DNA from: Corbicula japonica
Taxonomy: Eukaryota; Mollusca; Bivalvia; Venerida; Cyrenidae
Assembly (NCBI GenBank): GCA_038501625.1
Contig: JAZAYU010000221.1
Location: 682,001 to 746,000 of the forward strand
DNA length: 64,000 bases
Direction of reading: 5' to 3'
Positions 58,301-64,000 of the stretch are shown here, piece by piece. Below the pieces are notes generated by a model that did no database searches, had not been told where the DNA came from, and saw only the letters and a program-made list of their open reading frames with translations. The position numbers and the translations under genes were made by a program. Within the stretch, counting starts at the first letter, position 1. Every line of letters starts with the position of its first letter.

Positions 58301-58769
58301 GTCTTTACTTTAAAGTGGATACAGAATATTTTAATACAACTCTTGGTCGCGTTGCATTTGAAACAACATTTGAATTTGGAACCACTTGTAGCCGCTATCT
58401 TCCACTTGTTATAGCGGCTGTCGGTGCACTGTCTAGCGGTATTTGTTTCAAGCTTGGAAAAATTGCATGTAAGATAATGACCCAAGTCGTCGACTACACG
58501 CTGCCATTAGTATTGTCAACCCCGGCTACGTTCGGAGTCATTCTTGGCATGAATTCAGGTTCCATATTGACAGAATATGCGGGATGTGCAATTCCGTTCC
58601 CTACCTTCTCAGACAGTCAGGACAAAAGCGTTCTTGCATGCTTTGTGGATGGGAAAAGTCATTTGTTACCCTTTCTAGCTGGACTTTGTGGATTTTTCTC
58701 CATTATTCTGGTAACCTGTCACATATGGAATCAATCGCAATTGGAAGATCGTATTCAAAGAACAGAAAA
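31215..58769 (+). CDS. chitin synthase gene, 5' part (exon span; catalytic exons beyond the window)
   Basis: Eight candidate exons (31215-31322, 39442-39531, 50490-50553, 54631-54696, 55248-55626, 56005-56133, about 57139-57193, 58004-58769) join in frame. The last four carry the membrane block of a metazoan chitin synthase, with family landmarks such as GTAV.SK, LWALILM.GTP, WWENFV and FKLGKIACKIM.Q. Chitin synthases polymerise UDP-GlcNAc in the plasma membrane and extrude chitin; in molluscs they serve shell, radula and gut lining. The first four exons encode a hydrophilic Ser/Asp/Gly-rich tail and are less certain. Molluscan enzymes often carry an N-terminal myosin head; none is visible here. 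The start codon was not found. The glycosyltransferase exons must follow 64000, since the 58769 donor sits just before that part. Confidence 0.85.
31370..31975 (+). mobile_element. truncated Penelope-like element tail (copy 6)
   Basis: It begins 48 bp after the 31215 exon at the ttaccaaaatgatattctac block, continues through TGLVINPSTVDHYTYLF, the gagaacctgttgggacaagt block, and the end box gatatgcatatttcac. The 3' strand of the inner stem is deleted (cagtggcaaattggtttcc). Confidence 0.85.
31976..33129. other. intron or intergenic, nothing recognised
   Basis: AT-rich, with no exon or shared repeat seen. Confidence 0.45.
33130..33645 (+). mobile_element. truncated Penelope-like element tail (copy 7)
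   Basis: From tgcaggagtttatgaaggtt to the box tggcgattcccgatac. The inner stem is kept with a wobble (agtggcaa / ttgctact). It lacks the C-terminal frame. Confidence 0.8.
33804..33836 (+). other. hammerhead-like core motif
   Basis: ctgaaga, a short ggc...gcc stem, gaaa, then the palindrome acgtcgacgt. This fits CUGANGA / stem II / GAAA / stem III of a hammerhead ribozyme core, but flanking sequence does not form stem I. Similar words occur widely in animal repeats, so function is doubtful. Confidence 0.25.
34034..34187. mobile_element. palindromic MITE
   Basis: Arms of about 62 bp (from ataggaataaccatgccgta to cagattttaatggt) are mirrored almost perfectly, ending ggcatggttattcctat. The loop is about 30 bp (cggctcaggctgcgcc). 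It is non-coding. Confidence 0.85.
34188..35509. other. intron or intergenic
   Basis: A tRNA-derived relic lies at 34500-34600 (listed). Nothing else was recognised. Confidence 0.45.
34500..34600 (-). repeat. tRNA-derived SINE-like relic
   Basis: The minus strand reads cttggaagctcaattggtaa (A-box-like), then gtttattttagccagagg and tccgatgttcgagat (B-box-like). The acceptor stem is absent. It is probably a SINE head remnant rather than a tRNA gene. Confidence 0.5.
35510..36200 (+). mobile_element. two truncated Penelope-like tails in tandem (copies 8 and 9)
   Basis: Copy 8 (about 35510-35975) runs from atctgtaaattcaaaaagaa to the end box ttcctgatatacatttttgc, with a decayed stem (cagtggcat/tgcctctg). 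Copy 9 (about 36045-36200) starts again at gacaacgtgtacatgtttat, repeats gagaacctgttggggcaagt and a partial stem, and stops soon after. The two are in the same orientation. Confidence 0.8.
36201..37496. other. intron or intergenic, nothing recognised
   Basis: No exon or shared repeat seen. Confidence 0.45.
37497..37575 (-). repeat. tRNA-Val-like pseudogene or SINE head
   Basis: The minus strand reads ggcaattggtctagttgtta, then atccgtatacctcacaag and a good T arm, ccgggttcaattctcgg (one G-U pair). The anticodon position would be CAC (Val), but the anticodon stem has mismatches. The 3' acceptor strand (gagggac) has no partner at the 5' end, so I do not call it a working tRNA. Confidence 0.55.
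37624..37786. mobile_element. palindromic MITE
   Basis: The arm from aggttattatacgttttact to aagtcatattggac is mirrored to taaaacgtctaataacct, nearly perfect over about 70 bp, with a short loop (gagccgttaggcgag). It directly abuts the TIR element at 37790-38217. Confidence 0.85.
37790..38217. mobile_element. small TIR element
   Basis: tattctacatctaataaat at the left and its inverse atttattagatgtagaata at the right, 430 bp apart, give a 19-bp terminal inverted repeat. It is non-coding, and the class is unknown. Confidence 0.6.
39442..39531 (+). CDS. candidate symmetric exon (chitin synthase tail or element-A gene)
   Basis: Acceptor tttcctttag, donor gtatta, 90 bp, phase 1 at both ends. The frame reads GAKDDTSQSVNDNDVRTDEC, then SGSESGPVE, acidic and probably disordered. 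It joins in phase with the 31215 and 50490 exons. It also joins in phase with an in-element segment after the acceptor-like tttcag at about 40000 (EESTHTDEE...), so it may instead belong to a gene carried by element A. Confidence 0.4.
39875..40111 (+). CDS. unassigned open frame within element A
   Basis: The 3' half reads SEESTHTDEEIQEMFRLIPF, then VLECLAGVGLYVQYVL and a stop. It contains an acceptor-like ...aatgtttcag before the acidic part, so only the part from about 40005 may be an exon. There is no recognised domain. The acidic style resembles the 39442 exon. Confidence 0.25.
   Translation: MFNEVNDVYILYMYCVYCLMHGWLGTAAVSVLLLGYLYMSNVSEESTHTDEEIQEMFRLIPFVLECLAGVGLYVQYVL
40226..40422 (-). 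pseudogene. decayed C2H2 zinc-finger exon
   Basis: The minus strand has an acceptor-like aatatttcag, then FTCSYCCKEFQSKSGLRR ... H, a GKYTCVVCGK start of a second finger, an in-frame TAG (40293-40295), and further KHEEHSARH and SVCPNCG. A donor-like gtaggt follows. Two to three C2H2-type fingers are recognisable and one is broken by the stop. It may be a captured host exon or a remnant of an element-encoded DNA-binding protein. Confidence 0.65.
41309..43652. other. intron or intergenic
   Basis: No exon was recognised. A short Penelope end-like scrap (gatgctgtgtctgctaggat, then tggccactcc) is visible at 42050-42090. Confidence 0.45.
43653..43672. promoter_or_regulatory. perfect 20-bp palindrome with NRF-1-like core
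   Basis: gactggcgcatgcgccagtc is its own reverse complement and contains GCGCATGCGC. It stands at the left edge of a locally GC-richer block (43.65-44.5 kb), as expected near a promoter, but no transcript can be assigned. Confidence 0.45.
43677..44063 (-). CDS. unassigned 128-codon open frame in GC-richer block
   Basis: It is the longest open frame in this stretch (minus strand) and lies in sequence less AT-rich than its surroundings. Its composition (many Cys, Ser, Arg, Trp) matches no family I recognise, and no splice context stands out. It could be chance, or part of a dead element. Confidence 0.2.
   Translation of the reverse strand: MFLFVALSFKVRIPSRNIYIFFKCTTFNAAQLRNLSGVTKPLMHIQLLVHCRSWSWFHSTFVRWNFWNGCSKLTRKLTMNHSEFVEWCSHSCRTFRPDLAVTTYLIRSRGRNDTPEVQDCASQCSRHR
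44764..45140 (+). pseudogene. coding-like relic, unknown family
   Basis: The first frame (44764-45006) begins MRYHRNDQFIFVGHIFKY and holds an acidic run (RNEIEIIPDSPSK). Coding-like sequence then shifts frame near 44975 and continues in another frame as TPTPDAVPQHAETMNQRRLP, then SDVDPKWKKVYSWLQE. The base composition is GC-rich for this window. It looks like a decayed gene or transposon ORF. I do not recognise the product. Confidence 0.35.
45228..45440 (-). mobile_element. Penelope-like tail in reverse orientation (copy 10)
   Basis: The end box atgcatatctggaatcgcc, the acagcctcccc block, and a stem with a wobble (cagtggcaa/ttgctact) all lie on the minus strand, 0.7 kb before the long + strand copy. 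Penelope elements are known to insert with partial copies in inverted orientation, so this may be the 5' partner of the 46.1-49.35 kb copy. Confidence 0.75.
46216..46830 (+). pseudogene. Penelope-like element, N-terminal ORF segment
   Basis: A 204-codon open frame with basic stretches (QIRKRKSRSHGIRTNGNIKR), a SIHDLQNILKHSGRHAMLSR block, and HVLRPHIDLESDHQRHFLKI. It leads into a different frame near 46800-46850, so a frameshift separates it from the next part. The role is the poorly understood region before the reverse transcriptase. Confidence 0.7.
46736..48505 (+). pseudogene. Penelope-like reverse transcriptase
   Basis: One frame runs across this span with two TGA stops (46925-46927 and about 47339-47341). 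It shows the family blocks FCYQPAGHIVTGDL, WCKREHAEPNALSNWK, FVLTPADKTSNNVIIV, LPKMHKTPYKARFI, STYDFSTLYTSLPHNLI, GIPMGTNCAPFVSDLFLY, and the catalytic YLDDLL. The last two place it with Penelope-like reverse transcriptases. The frame ends early at 48505 because the A run at 48478-48480 is one base shorter than in the 61.5-kb copy; the C-terminal part then continues in another frame. The copy is therefore disabled by at least four changes. Confidence 0.9.
49346..50489. other. intron of the chitin synthase model, nothing recognised
   Basis: No exon was recognised. The + frame at 49797-49991 has a hydrophobic start (FIEFLIIFFLSTNVQG) followed by a Cys/Arg tail, but lacks any supporting context. 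Confidence 0.4.
50490..50553 (+). CDS. candidate chitin synthase tail exon
   Basis: Acceptor cgaaattag (weak pyrimidine tract; a better-looking acceptor 22 bp upstream would run into TAA), donor gtattc. Phase-1 entry, phase-2 exit. The frame reads NTDSKPQDNPARGTPGHSPE, hydrophilic. It joins in phase with 39442 upstream and 54631 downstream. Confidence 0.55.
50870..51395 (+). mobile_element. truncated Penelope-like element tail (copy 11)
   Basis: Begins at catgtcggtggcagggtttt and ends near the box cctgcaatgcatatttcatc. It includes the gagaacctattggggcaaga block and an eroded inner stem. Confidence 0.8.
51396..51849. other. non-coding
   Basis: AT-rich. It may include the 3' untranslated end of the minus-strand LINE that follows. 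Confidence 0.4.
51850..54013 (-). mobile_element. broken non-LTR retrotransposon (L1/Tx1-like), minus strand
   Basis: Read from 54013 down to 51850 it gives the usual order. An entry segment (FYENIYTEDEF) is followed by SPGSDGISVEFYKIFW, LIPKKDKSLIDINNWRTISL with NVDYKI, DQTGFIKGRYIG, and, after a deletion and a TAG at 53518-53520, KAFDSLDHNF. Then come RGVRQGCPLSPYLF, catalytic FADDASFF, a thumb segment with W-D-H-K-P-D, and the C-terminal C-D-F-C...K-H-L-F finger. Several frame breaks and the missing piece after GRYIG make it dead. It lies in the intron between the 50490 and 54631 exons, antisense to the chitin synthase gene. Confidence 0.9.
54014..54630. other. intron of chitin synthase, with poly-G run
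   Basis: It contains a 17-base G run (54367-54383) preceded by a T run. No exon recognised. Confidence 0.5.
54631..54696 (+). CDS. chitin synthase N-terminal tail exon
   Basis: Acceptor ctttttaaacag, donor gtaagt, 66 bp. Phase-2 entry completes Ser from the 50490 exon. The frame reads INDKSGNGHSKSDKTQEYTG, then I and a split Phe finished by the 55248 exon (GWNRF). The strong splice sites and exact phase fit make this a probable real exon. Confidence 0.7.
55248..55626 (+). CDS. chitin synthase exon: first two membrane helices
   Basis: Acceptor atttacag, donor gtatgt, exit phase 0. The frame begins GWNRFKYGKSKKTSSSDEFW, then KTVHVVLKILMCVVLFISVL with GTAVVSK (helix 1), an extracellular-type loop with one N-glycosylation sequon (NES), and VLWLWALILMAGTPHIFTAM with ETFWKVTFRG (helix 2). 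GTAV.SK and the LWALILM.GTP...E..WK pattern are typical of metazoan chitin synthases. Confidence 0.9.
55627..56004. other. intron of chitin synthase
   Basis: Short AT-rich intron with an AT dinucleotide patch around 55885-55910. Nothing else recognised. Confidence 0.6.
56005..56133 (+). CDS. chitin synthase exon: third membrane helix
   Basis: Acceptor atcctttcag, donor gtatat, 129 bp, phase 0 at both ends. The frame reads KLLLETINSIGLNMMIFIVI, then PKLDPLSGILMANSICLVPA and FLK. E...SIGL..(L/M)(L/I)F.V(L/I)P.LD is a recognisable block of the enzyme. Confidence 0.9.
57139..57193 (+). CDS. chitin synthase exon: short helix-4 exon (acceptor uncertain)
   Basis: The frame reads QVVIPLGMIGTLGQISAI and ends one base before donor gtttgt; the split Ala codon is completed by the 58004 exon. 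Acceptor ggaag|caa gives phase 0, matching the 56133 exit. An acceptor four bases earlier (aaag|gaag) would need the upstream exon to extend to a donor near 56168. Both pyrimidine tracts are weak, and an extra small exon between 56133 and 57139 is possible. Confidence 0.65.
57366..57680 (+). pseudogene. LINE reverse transcriptase C-terminal relic in intron
   Basis: Broken + frames read INNKLS*HLGKTGSIVF, then SISIQPTKSFKYLGDNIDQH with LYFSSAF, then KARLKSRYFKRKFSQN. This corresponds to the W-L-x-x-N-K-L-S ... LGKT.SI(L/V)F ... KYLG..(I/L)D..L.F region after the catalytic motif of non-LTR reverse transcriptases. It has stops and a frameshift. It lies 170 bp after the short chitin synthase exon. 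Confidence 0.75.
58004..58769 (+). CDS. chitin synthase exon: large membrane block before the catalytic domain
   Basis: Acceptor cattggttacag, donor aaaa|gtaaga; phase-1 entry and phase-2 exit. The 255 residues contain LWVYHIHNKV, then the marker LTSVQWWENFVNKP, a helix IILLFVLPTSVYGLF, a Cys-rich loop, YLPLVIAAVGALSSGICFKL with GKIACKIMTQ, LPLVLSTPATFGVIL, and LLPFLAGLCGFFSIILVTCH, ending IWNQSQLEDRIQRTEK. In the family this is followed at once by the segment leading into the glycosyltransferase domain, so the exon must splice on; the TAA at 58771-58773 lies in the intron. This is the strongest gene call in the window. Confidence 0.93.
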
Positions 58770-61274
58770 GTAAGACACATACTTCTTATATTTATTTTTG
58801 TTACTATATTCATTTTTAAAATTATTTTCTTATTTAAAAAATCCAGTTGAATCTCGCTGTTGTTAATGTTAGTGTTGGTGGTGCTAGAAGTTTCATTAAA
58901 ATATATAAAACATTTAAATTTGTTTAAAACAGCTTATAATAAAAATTAATATAGCTAGCAAGATTGATGTTAAAATGTTCATTTGAGGTACAGTGATTAA
59001 AAGTCGCGATTATAAAAATATTTCACAGTATATTTTTAAAATGTGAATATTTTTACTCGTGTTCTTATATATTGTTTTATCGGTAGTAAATTTTTGTCAA
59101 GCCTGTTAGTTAGAAATCGATATTAAATTTTAAAGTGAGAAAAATTGTTTGAGTACATTTTGTTTTCAATTTATAATTTGTATTGAATCGTTTCCTGAAC
59201 GTTAGGCAAATCATTAAATGACAAACATGATATTAGAGGAATAAATTGTTTTCCGACACAATGGCTTTTTGCACACCTTTTCTGCAATTTTTCGGGGAAT
59301 AACATGCAGTGTATGCCATCATTTCGTCCGTAGTCCTTTTCAAATAGGGAATCAATCTGTATAAATATTTCTGCTAAGATATTACGAACAAATGTAAAAC
59401 AAATCAGGCCAACACTAACATTGACCAAAAGCATATATATATATATTAGTTTGTCAAAGACCAAATCTTTAGCATAGGAGGGTTTAAATAGATAAAAAGG
59501 GAACTTTGACAGATATCGTACAAGACCAAACTAGCGTAAAGCATACTTCGCATACACGGAAAACATTGGCCTTTTTGGCGAACCATATGTTATTTCAAAT
59601 TCTGGTTTTACTATAATTACTGTAAATGTTGATCACAATTATTTAAATATTAAAAATAAGAATAAGGCGAAACAGAGTGGAGAATATATATAACATTCAA
59701 ATTGAATGTAATAGTTACGATTAAAGTAAAATTCAGTTCTCAGATCACAGGGTGAAGAATCACGTGACAAAAACATGGCCGCCTACCAAAAAAAATCTCT
59801 CGGTTCGAGGTTAGTGTTTACTTGTTTCTCGTTTATTCTTAGACCGTTTTAAATGAAATAAACACTAAAGTAACCCGTACACGAAGACAGATTGCATGGT
59901 GTATTCCAAATTTTGCCAGCTTTTGTAGTTTATGAAGTATTTCGTGTACAGTGTTTGGCAGCTTGCATTGCTCGGGGATAGGGTACACTTGGATCTTGAT
60001 GAAATCGTTCTTCTGGCAAGTTTTCGCAAGAGAGCTGATTGTTGCATAAAAAAGTTTGTATCCCGACAGACTGAATGTTACTGGTGCAAAAATATCCAAT
60101 TTCTGTATGAAAGTGATGTGAGAAAAAAGGAAAAGGTTAGGTAACACTGGCCGCGACGTTGAGAGGATAGGGAACACTTGTATTTTTGAGAAGCAAACTG
60201 TTTGCCAATCCGAGCGATCACTTTGCGAATAATCCAGCGAGTCTGTTTATTTGTTTTGTCAATAAAACACGTATATTTTGTTTCCTTTGTTTAAATTCTT
60301 ATGATCAGCTACGAAGTTGTTAAAAAGTATTAATATTAAACAAAACTGAGTCTTGCTTAGCTAGAAATGTAAATCTTTTAAACGTTTGCATTTATGAAAT
60401 AAAACACTGGAAAAGATATTATAATTTGTATAAAGCAGATTTTCTGAAGATAGTCTATGAAATAGAGATCATTATGAATTATAATGATGCGCCCGAAAAC
60501 AACATATGTGCGAAATCATAATTACAGTTAAAACGTTTATATTCAAAACACGAACTTTACCAGTTTTAAGCAGGCAGCAAATAATATCGATGCGGTTCTT
60601 AGAGTATTTACTCAACAAACATGACAAATGCTTTGACAAATTATTTAAGTTTTATATAAGCATATTTTCGGGATAGGATGACAGGAACCCACATTTACGA
60701 GCAGACACTATTAGAGAGAGTCATAAAAAGACTGTGATTTTCGAAAAGCAAAATTATTTTGAATCTAATTTAATATAAAAGATTTTGCTTCTCTTGATAA
60801 AATTCGGGGGACGTTAATTTGATTGAAACAAGTCGTAGTAGCTTAACCTCTGTTTTGAAGGCCTTTGGCTAGGAAGATTTGAATCTTTAAATCTATTTTA
60901 AATATTTTAAAATATATTATTGTTGTAAAATTAATACTTTTGCCTCTGTGATTTAAAACAAATAAAACTGTTTCATGACGTTATTATCATTAAGCTTTTT
61001 AAGAGCCTATAACTTTTCCTTGGCTGGCGAATTAACATCTAAAGTAATTTTCTGATATGAAATCTTTTTCAAGTTTTCTTAAATTAATATGTTTGTTTAT
61101 TCGTAGCTGCTGTATTAAAATAATATTTACAATCTATATACTTTTCTTCATATTTCAGGGGAAAAATAAGTAAAACCCCATAACTCCAATATGTCCCAAA
61201 AATGCAAAATGGATCGGGGAAAAAGATAACACGTGTTTGTAAATGTCCCAAGAAGCATCTTCCCAGTCGATGGC
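58770..61274. other. intron of chitin synthase
   Basis: No exon matching the next part of the enzyme was found. A block at 59755-60180 is less AT-rich, starts with tcacgtgac and gccgcc-type words, and holds open frames on both strands (a 112-codon frame on the minus strand at 59839-60177), none recognisable. tcacgtgac also occurs at 44135. Confidence 0.5.
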
Positions 61275-61455
61275 CTACAGCACGAATATTAAGCTACTAA
61301 GACTTTGTTCTTGGGGCATTTTATTCCATTCATCAGTCAGTGCTTGTCGAAGCTCAGCAAGATTTTTTAAGGCGGAACACGTGCATAAATGCGTTTCTTC
61401 ACACAATCTCTTAATGTGTTTGACCGGCGACATGTCTGAAGTCAAGGATAGCTAG
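61275..61455 (-). pseudogene. Tc1/mariner transposase C-terminal relic
   Basis: The minus strand reads SDMSPVKHIKRLCEETHL, then ALKNLAELRQALTDEWNKMP and QEQSLSSLIF before TAG (61275-61277). This recalls the SPD.(N/S)P(I/V)E(H/N)..., L..LR.AL..EWN.(I/M)PQ end of Tc1-type DDE transposases. The first catalytic parts are missing. Confidence 0.65.
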
Positions 61456-61472
61456 TATAACATATTGTCGCC

Positions 61473-62830
61473 TGAAAAGCAAGCAACTTTCTCGATCTAA
61501 ATCTGTCAATTGAAAATGGTTATGTCACTACTAAAATATATGATAAAAGAAACGATTTTAATTTTAATAATGTAACTTTTCCGGTTTTAGACGGCGATGT
61601 TCCCCGTGCAACACCTTACGGGGTTTATATTTCACAGCTTGTTTGCTTTTCAAGAGCTTGCAACGATATTAATGATTTCAATGAACGTAATCTTTGCATT
61701 ATAGAAAAACTTTTAAAACAAGGTTATCGGCATCACAAATTAAGGAAAACATTTGGCAAGTTTTATCGTCGATGCCCAGATCTAATTCATAAATACAGGT
61801 GCAGTTTAAAATCACTATTGCAACAAGGTATTTCACGGCCAGATTTTTATGGAGATTTAATTTATAAACTTAAGAAGATAAAGGGCAATGTAAATTTCTC
61901 CCGGTTATTCGTAACGAACCATCTGTAAATTTAAAAAGAAAGGTTACCAACATGATATTTTACAGCGCTCTACATGCCTGGTGATTAACCCTTTTACAGT
62001 TGATCATTATGCTTACCTCTTTGGTTGCACGAAGGTGGCAGGGGTTTAAGAGTGTATGAAGGATTATGGGGAAATCTTTTCTTCATTAATTGACGATAGC
62101 GCTATTTGTGCAGTGTGGCGGCCGTAAAAAGTCTCCCCGTACATATAGTCAGTACTGTTATCAGTACAATAGCACGTTACCGATGTCATTCAGTGATTGT
62201 TACGTATATCAGGGCTATCCGATCAACCTTTAATGGGGTTGTCCCAGTTAGCTCAATTGGTTGCGTCGCAGGAATTGCAGGGCTAGGCGCTGTCGCCGTG
62301 ACGGTGCGGGTTCGCTCCCAGCTAGAGGCACTATCATTTTTTTCTTAAAAGAACATAGAAGCCAAATTTGTTTCTTTTATCCCTGTTTTCGTGTTCTTGC
62401 TGAATTTACTCCAGGAGCTCTGGTCTCGGTAAGATCATTGACTTCCCGCCCTTTGGCTTTGCAATGCTATTAGATTCTTATGTTATATATGTTTGTGTGC
62501 CTTTGCATGCAACATTGTTGAGCCGATAAGTGGGTTGGAGTTGTTTCACCAAGACAGCTGGTACTTGTTTTGTGATATGAGAACCTGTTGGGGCAAGTGT
62601 GAGGTTTGTACACCCTAGAACCTGGTTTAAACCCCCAGTGGCAATTTGATTTGCCACTGACAGTTCCAAGGCGGCAACCCATCGGCTTCTCATTTTTGTA
62701 AATTGTAAGTGGTGTCTCTTTTGAAAATGTTTATTTTATTAACCATTCTCTCCCCCTCTCTTCTTGACTGTGTGGGGAGGCTGTTTTTTCTGAATGTGGC
62801 GATACCTGATATGCATATTTCACCTTTTTC
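61473..62830 (+). mobile_element. truncated Penelope-like element (copy 12) with an insertion
   Basis: The open C-terminal frame runs from the EKQATFLDLNLSIENGYVTT block through DGDVPRATPYGVYIS and KLRKTFGKFYRRCPDLIHKY to a stop near 61928. In contrast to the 46-kb copy it keeps the longer A run (61715-61718), so the frame is intact here. The 3' tail is interrupted at about 62085-62340 by a tRNA-like repeat and then resumes at cttaaaagaacatagaagcc. It ends with a perfect stem (62637-62660) and the end box gatatgcatatttcac. Confidence 0.88.
62088..62338 (+). repeat. tRNA-like-containing repeat, copy 3, inserted in Penelope tail
   Basis: This copy has the same body as 13280-13535 (gtgtggcggccgtaaaaagt, ctccccgtaca) followed by the tRNA-like block gtcccagttagctcaattgg ... 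gcgggttcgctcccagct. The Penelope tail is split with ttttctt on the left and ttttttctt on the right, a possible target duplication of about 7 bp. A + frame of 80 codons across it is an accident of the repeat. Confidence 0.8.
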
Positions 62831-63894
62831 TGAGAATAATAATAAGCTAACTCCATATTTTCTATTTTGAGAAAACGGCAAGAAAACATTTAAAGTCAAT
62901 TATTTCGGTTGTGGTTGGTCATTTTGCAAAAATAAAAAAAACAGGATTTAAAGTATTATTCATAGATTATGTATATTAATGCGCCGAACGACCATGCCAT
63001 AGTTATGATGATATTTATTTTATTTAATTGGAGATAGCTCAAACTAGTTCAATGTTCTTCACTAAAATAGTGAGTTATAATTAGTCAACTGAAATCAGTT
63101 GGAGATATATCTGTATAAAATCAACAAGATAGGAGATATCCTAGTCTAAAACTGAAAAGGTGTGGCTCATAGCTCAGTATAATACTAAAAGATCAAACAA
63201 ATTATTCATTTTAGAGTTACACTGAGCTAACTACAGGACATACCACCGCCCAAACAGGGAAATAGCGCAAACTGTGATTGAACATTTTTAAGGATTTTTT
63301 TGGGGGCGGGGGGGGGGGGGGGGGACGGATTCCAATTGCTTTTACAAGGGTACCAGTAGATAGCTCTCGTCAAGGCAAATCCAACCATGTAAAAATATCA
63401 AAATCTTCAAAATGGTAGAAAGCTCACTTTAAGATTCAAGCGACGATATTGATTTTGTTTTAAGAAAATTGGTGTGGAAATAGCTGCATGTGTCCATGCT
63501 CTTCATGCTGTAAGTTTCGCAAACGATGCTAAACAATAAACCGTGACATTAATACAGATTGGCATAAAGGCTTTTACTGTCGGTCGAATGCTCATGAGTA
63601 CAAAGCAATAAAATTGCGAAATTCTAATACAATTTTACTTCACGTGCAAAGTGTGGATTTAACAAGTCTTGTGCATCATGACGTCGACACATTAAATTCG
63701 TAAGTCTCGTTTTCAAGACTTTACTCTGCTTGAATATTTTAGGCATCAAATCTTGTAAAAATGGAAAAATCTTCAAAATACCGGATATTAAAATATCTGT
63801 GTTTCTTTAAATGTACTGTGTATATAAAAGTTCTAATTGTAATCACGCTATCGTGCTTATTATTTATCTGGCGCATCATCATAATTCTTTACGT
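62831..63894. other. intron of chitin synthase, with poly-G run
   Basis: It holds a G run at 63302-63324 (one C). Nothing else recognised. Confidence 0.5.
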
Positions 63895-64000
63895 TCATCG
63901 TGTCATCGTGTTCTTGCTGATTTTACTCCAGGAGCTCTGGTCTCGGTAAGATCATTGAGTACCCGCCCTTTGGCTTGCAATGCTATTAGCTTCTTGTGTT
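63895..64000 (+). mobile_element. Penelope-like tail (copy 13), running off the window
   Basis: It starts at catcgtgtcatcgtgttctt and continues tgctgattttactccaggag ... ggctttgcaatgctattagc, the same order as at 48885-48970. Confidence 0.8.

Noticed and set aside
58771..58773. TAA as the true end of the chitin synthase
   Set aside because: It overlaps a strong donor (aaaa|gtaaga) exactly where the family continues into the catalytic domain.
62106..62473. + frames of 70-80 codons
   Set aside because: They cross the boundary of the tRNA-like repeat and the Penelope tail.
1..64000. CRISPR arrays, bacterial operons, rRNA genes
   Set aside because: No spaced direct-repeat array, no ribosome-binding-site-linked genes and no rRNA blocks; the window is plainly a eukaryotic chromosome.

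Overview
This is an AT-rich, intron-rich animal genomic window. It has no bacterial gene layout, its splice sites are GT-AG, and it is crowded with transposable-element relics. The best guess for the host is a mollusc, probably a bivalve. That rests on a metazoan-type chitin synthase, on abundant Neptune-like Penelope elements, and on the repeat-rich, AT-rich style. The species is not identified. All exon models below were built by hand from open frames, splice dinucleotides and phase matching, without transcript support.

Two host genes can be read on the + strand. (1) From about 4.07 to 17.75 kb, four exons (4066-4195, 9702-9863, 11408-11551, 17580-17752) join with matching phases into a multi-pass membrane protein with a claudin/PMP22-like first extracellular loop. 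The first exon is not visible. A further terminal exon at 22932-23119 is phase-compatible with an internal donor in the 17.6 kb exon and may be an alternative C-terminus. (2) From about 31.2 or 50.5 kb to 58.77 kb lies the 5' part of a chitin synthase gene. A run of phase-matched small exons encodes a hydrophilic tail (31215-31322, 39442-39531, 50490-50553, 54631-54696). The multi-pass membrane block follows (55248-55626, 56005-56133, about 57139-57193, 58004-58769). The last exon ends at a clean donor just where the glycosyltransferase part should begin, so the catalytic exons lie beyond 64000. Both genes would fit an epithelium that secretes chitin, but this functional link is only inference.

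Most of the rest is mobile DNA. One long but broken Penelope-like retroelement (about 46.1-49.35 kb, +) encodes a Neptune-like reverse transcriptase. At least fourteen truncated copies of its 3' end lie on both strands and share a conserved nested stem. Two large elements with about 465-bp terminal inverted repeats (25856-29969 and 38561-41303) each have a 5-bp target duplication and related termini (CAAxGG). The first sits inside a hAT-like shell and itself holds a TA-flanked mariner-like element. The second encloses a candidate chitin synthase exon and a decayed C2H2 zinc-finger exon. Other relics are a broken L1/Tx1-like LINE (51.8-54.0 kb, -), smaller LINE and Tc1 fragments, three near-perfect palindromic MITEs, a tRNA-like-containing repeat family, twin hairpins at 19.5 kb, and simple repeats.

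The most unusual points are the pair of long-TIR elements with shared signature, the chitin synthase exon lying inside one of them, the stem conserved across Penelope tails, and the phase-1 exon set that could give alternative tails to the claudin-like gene.
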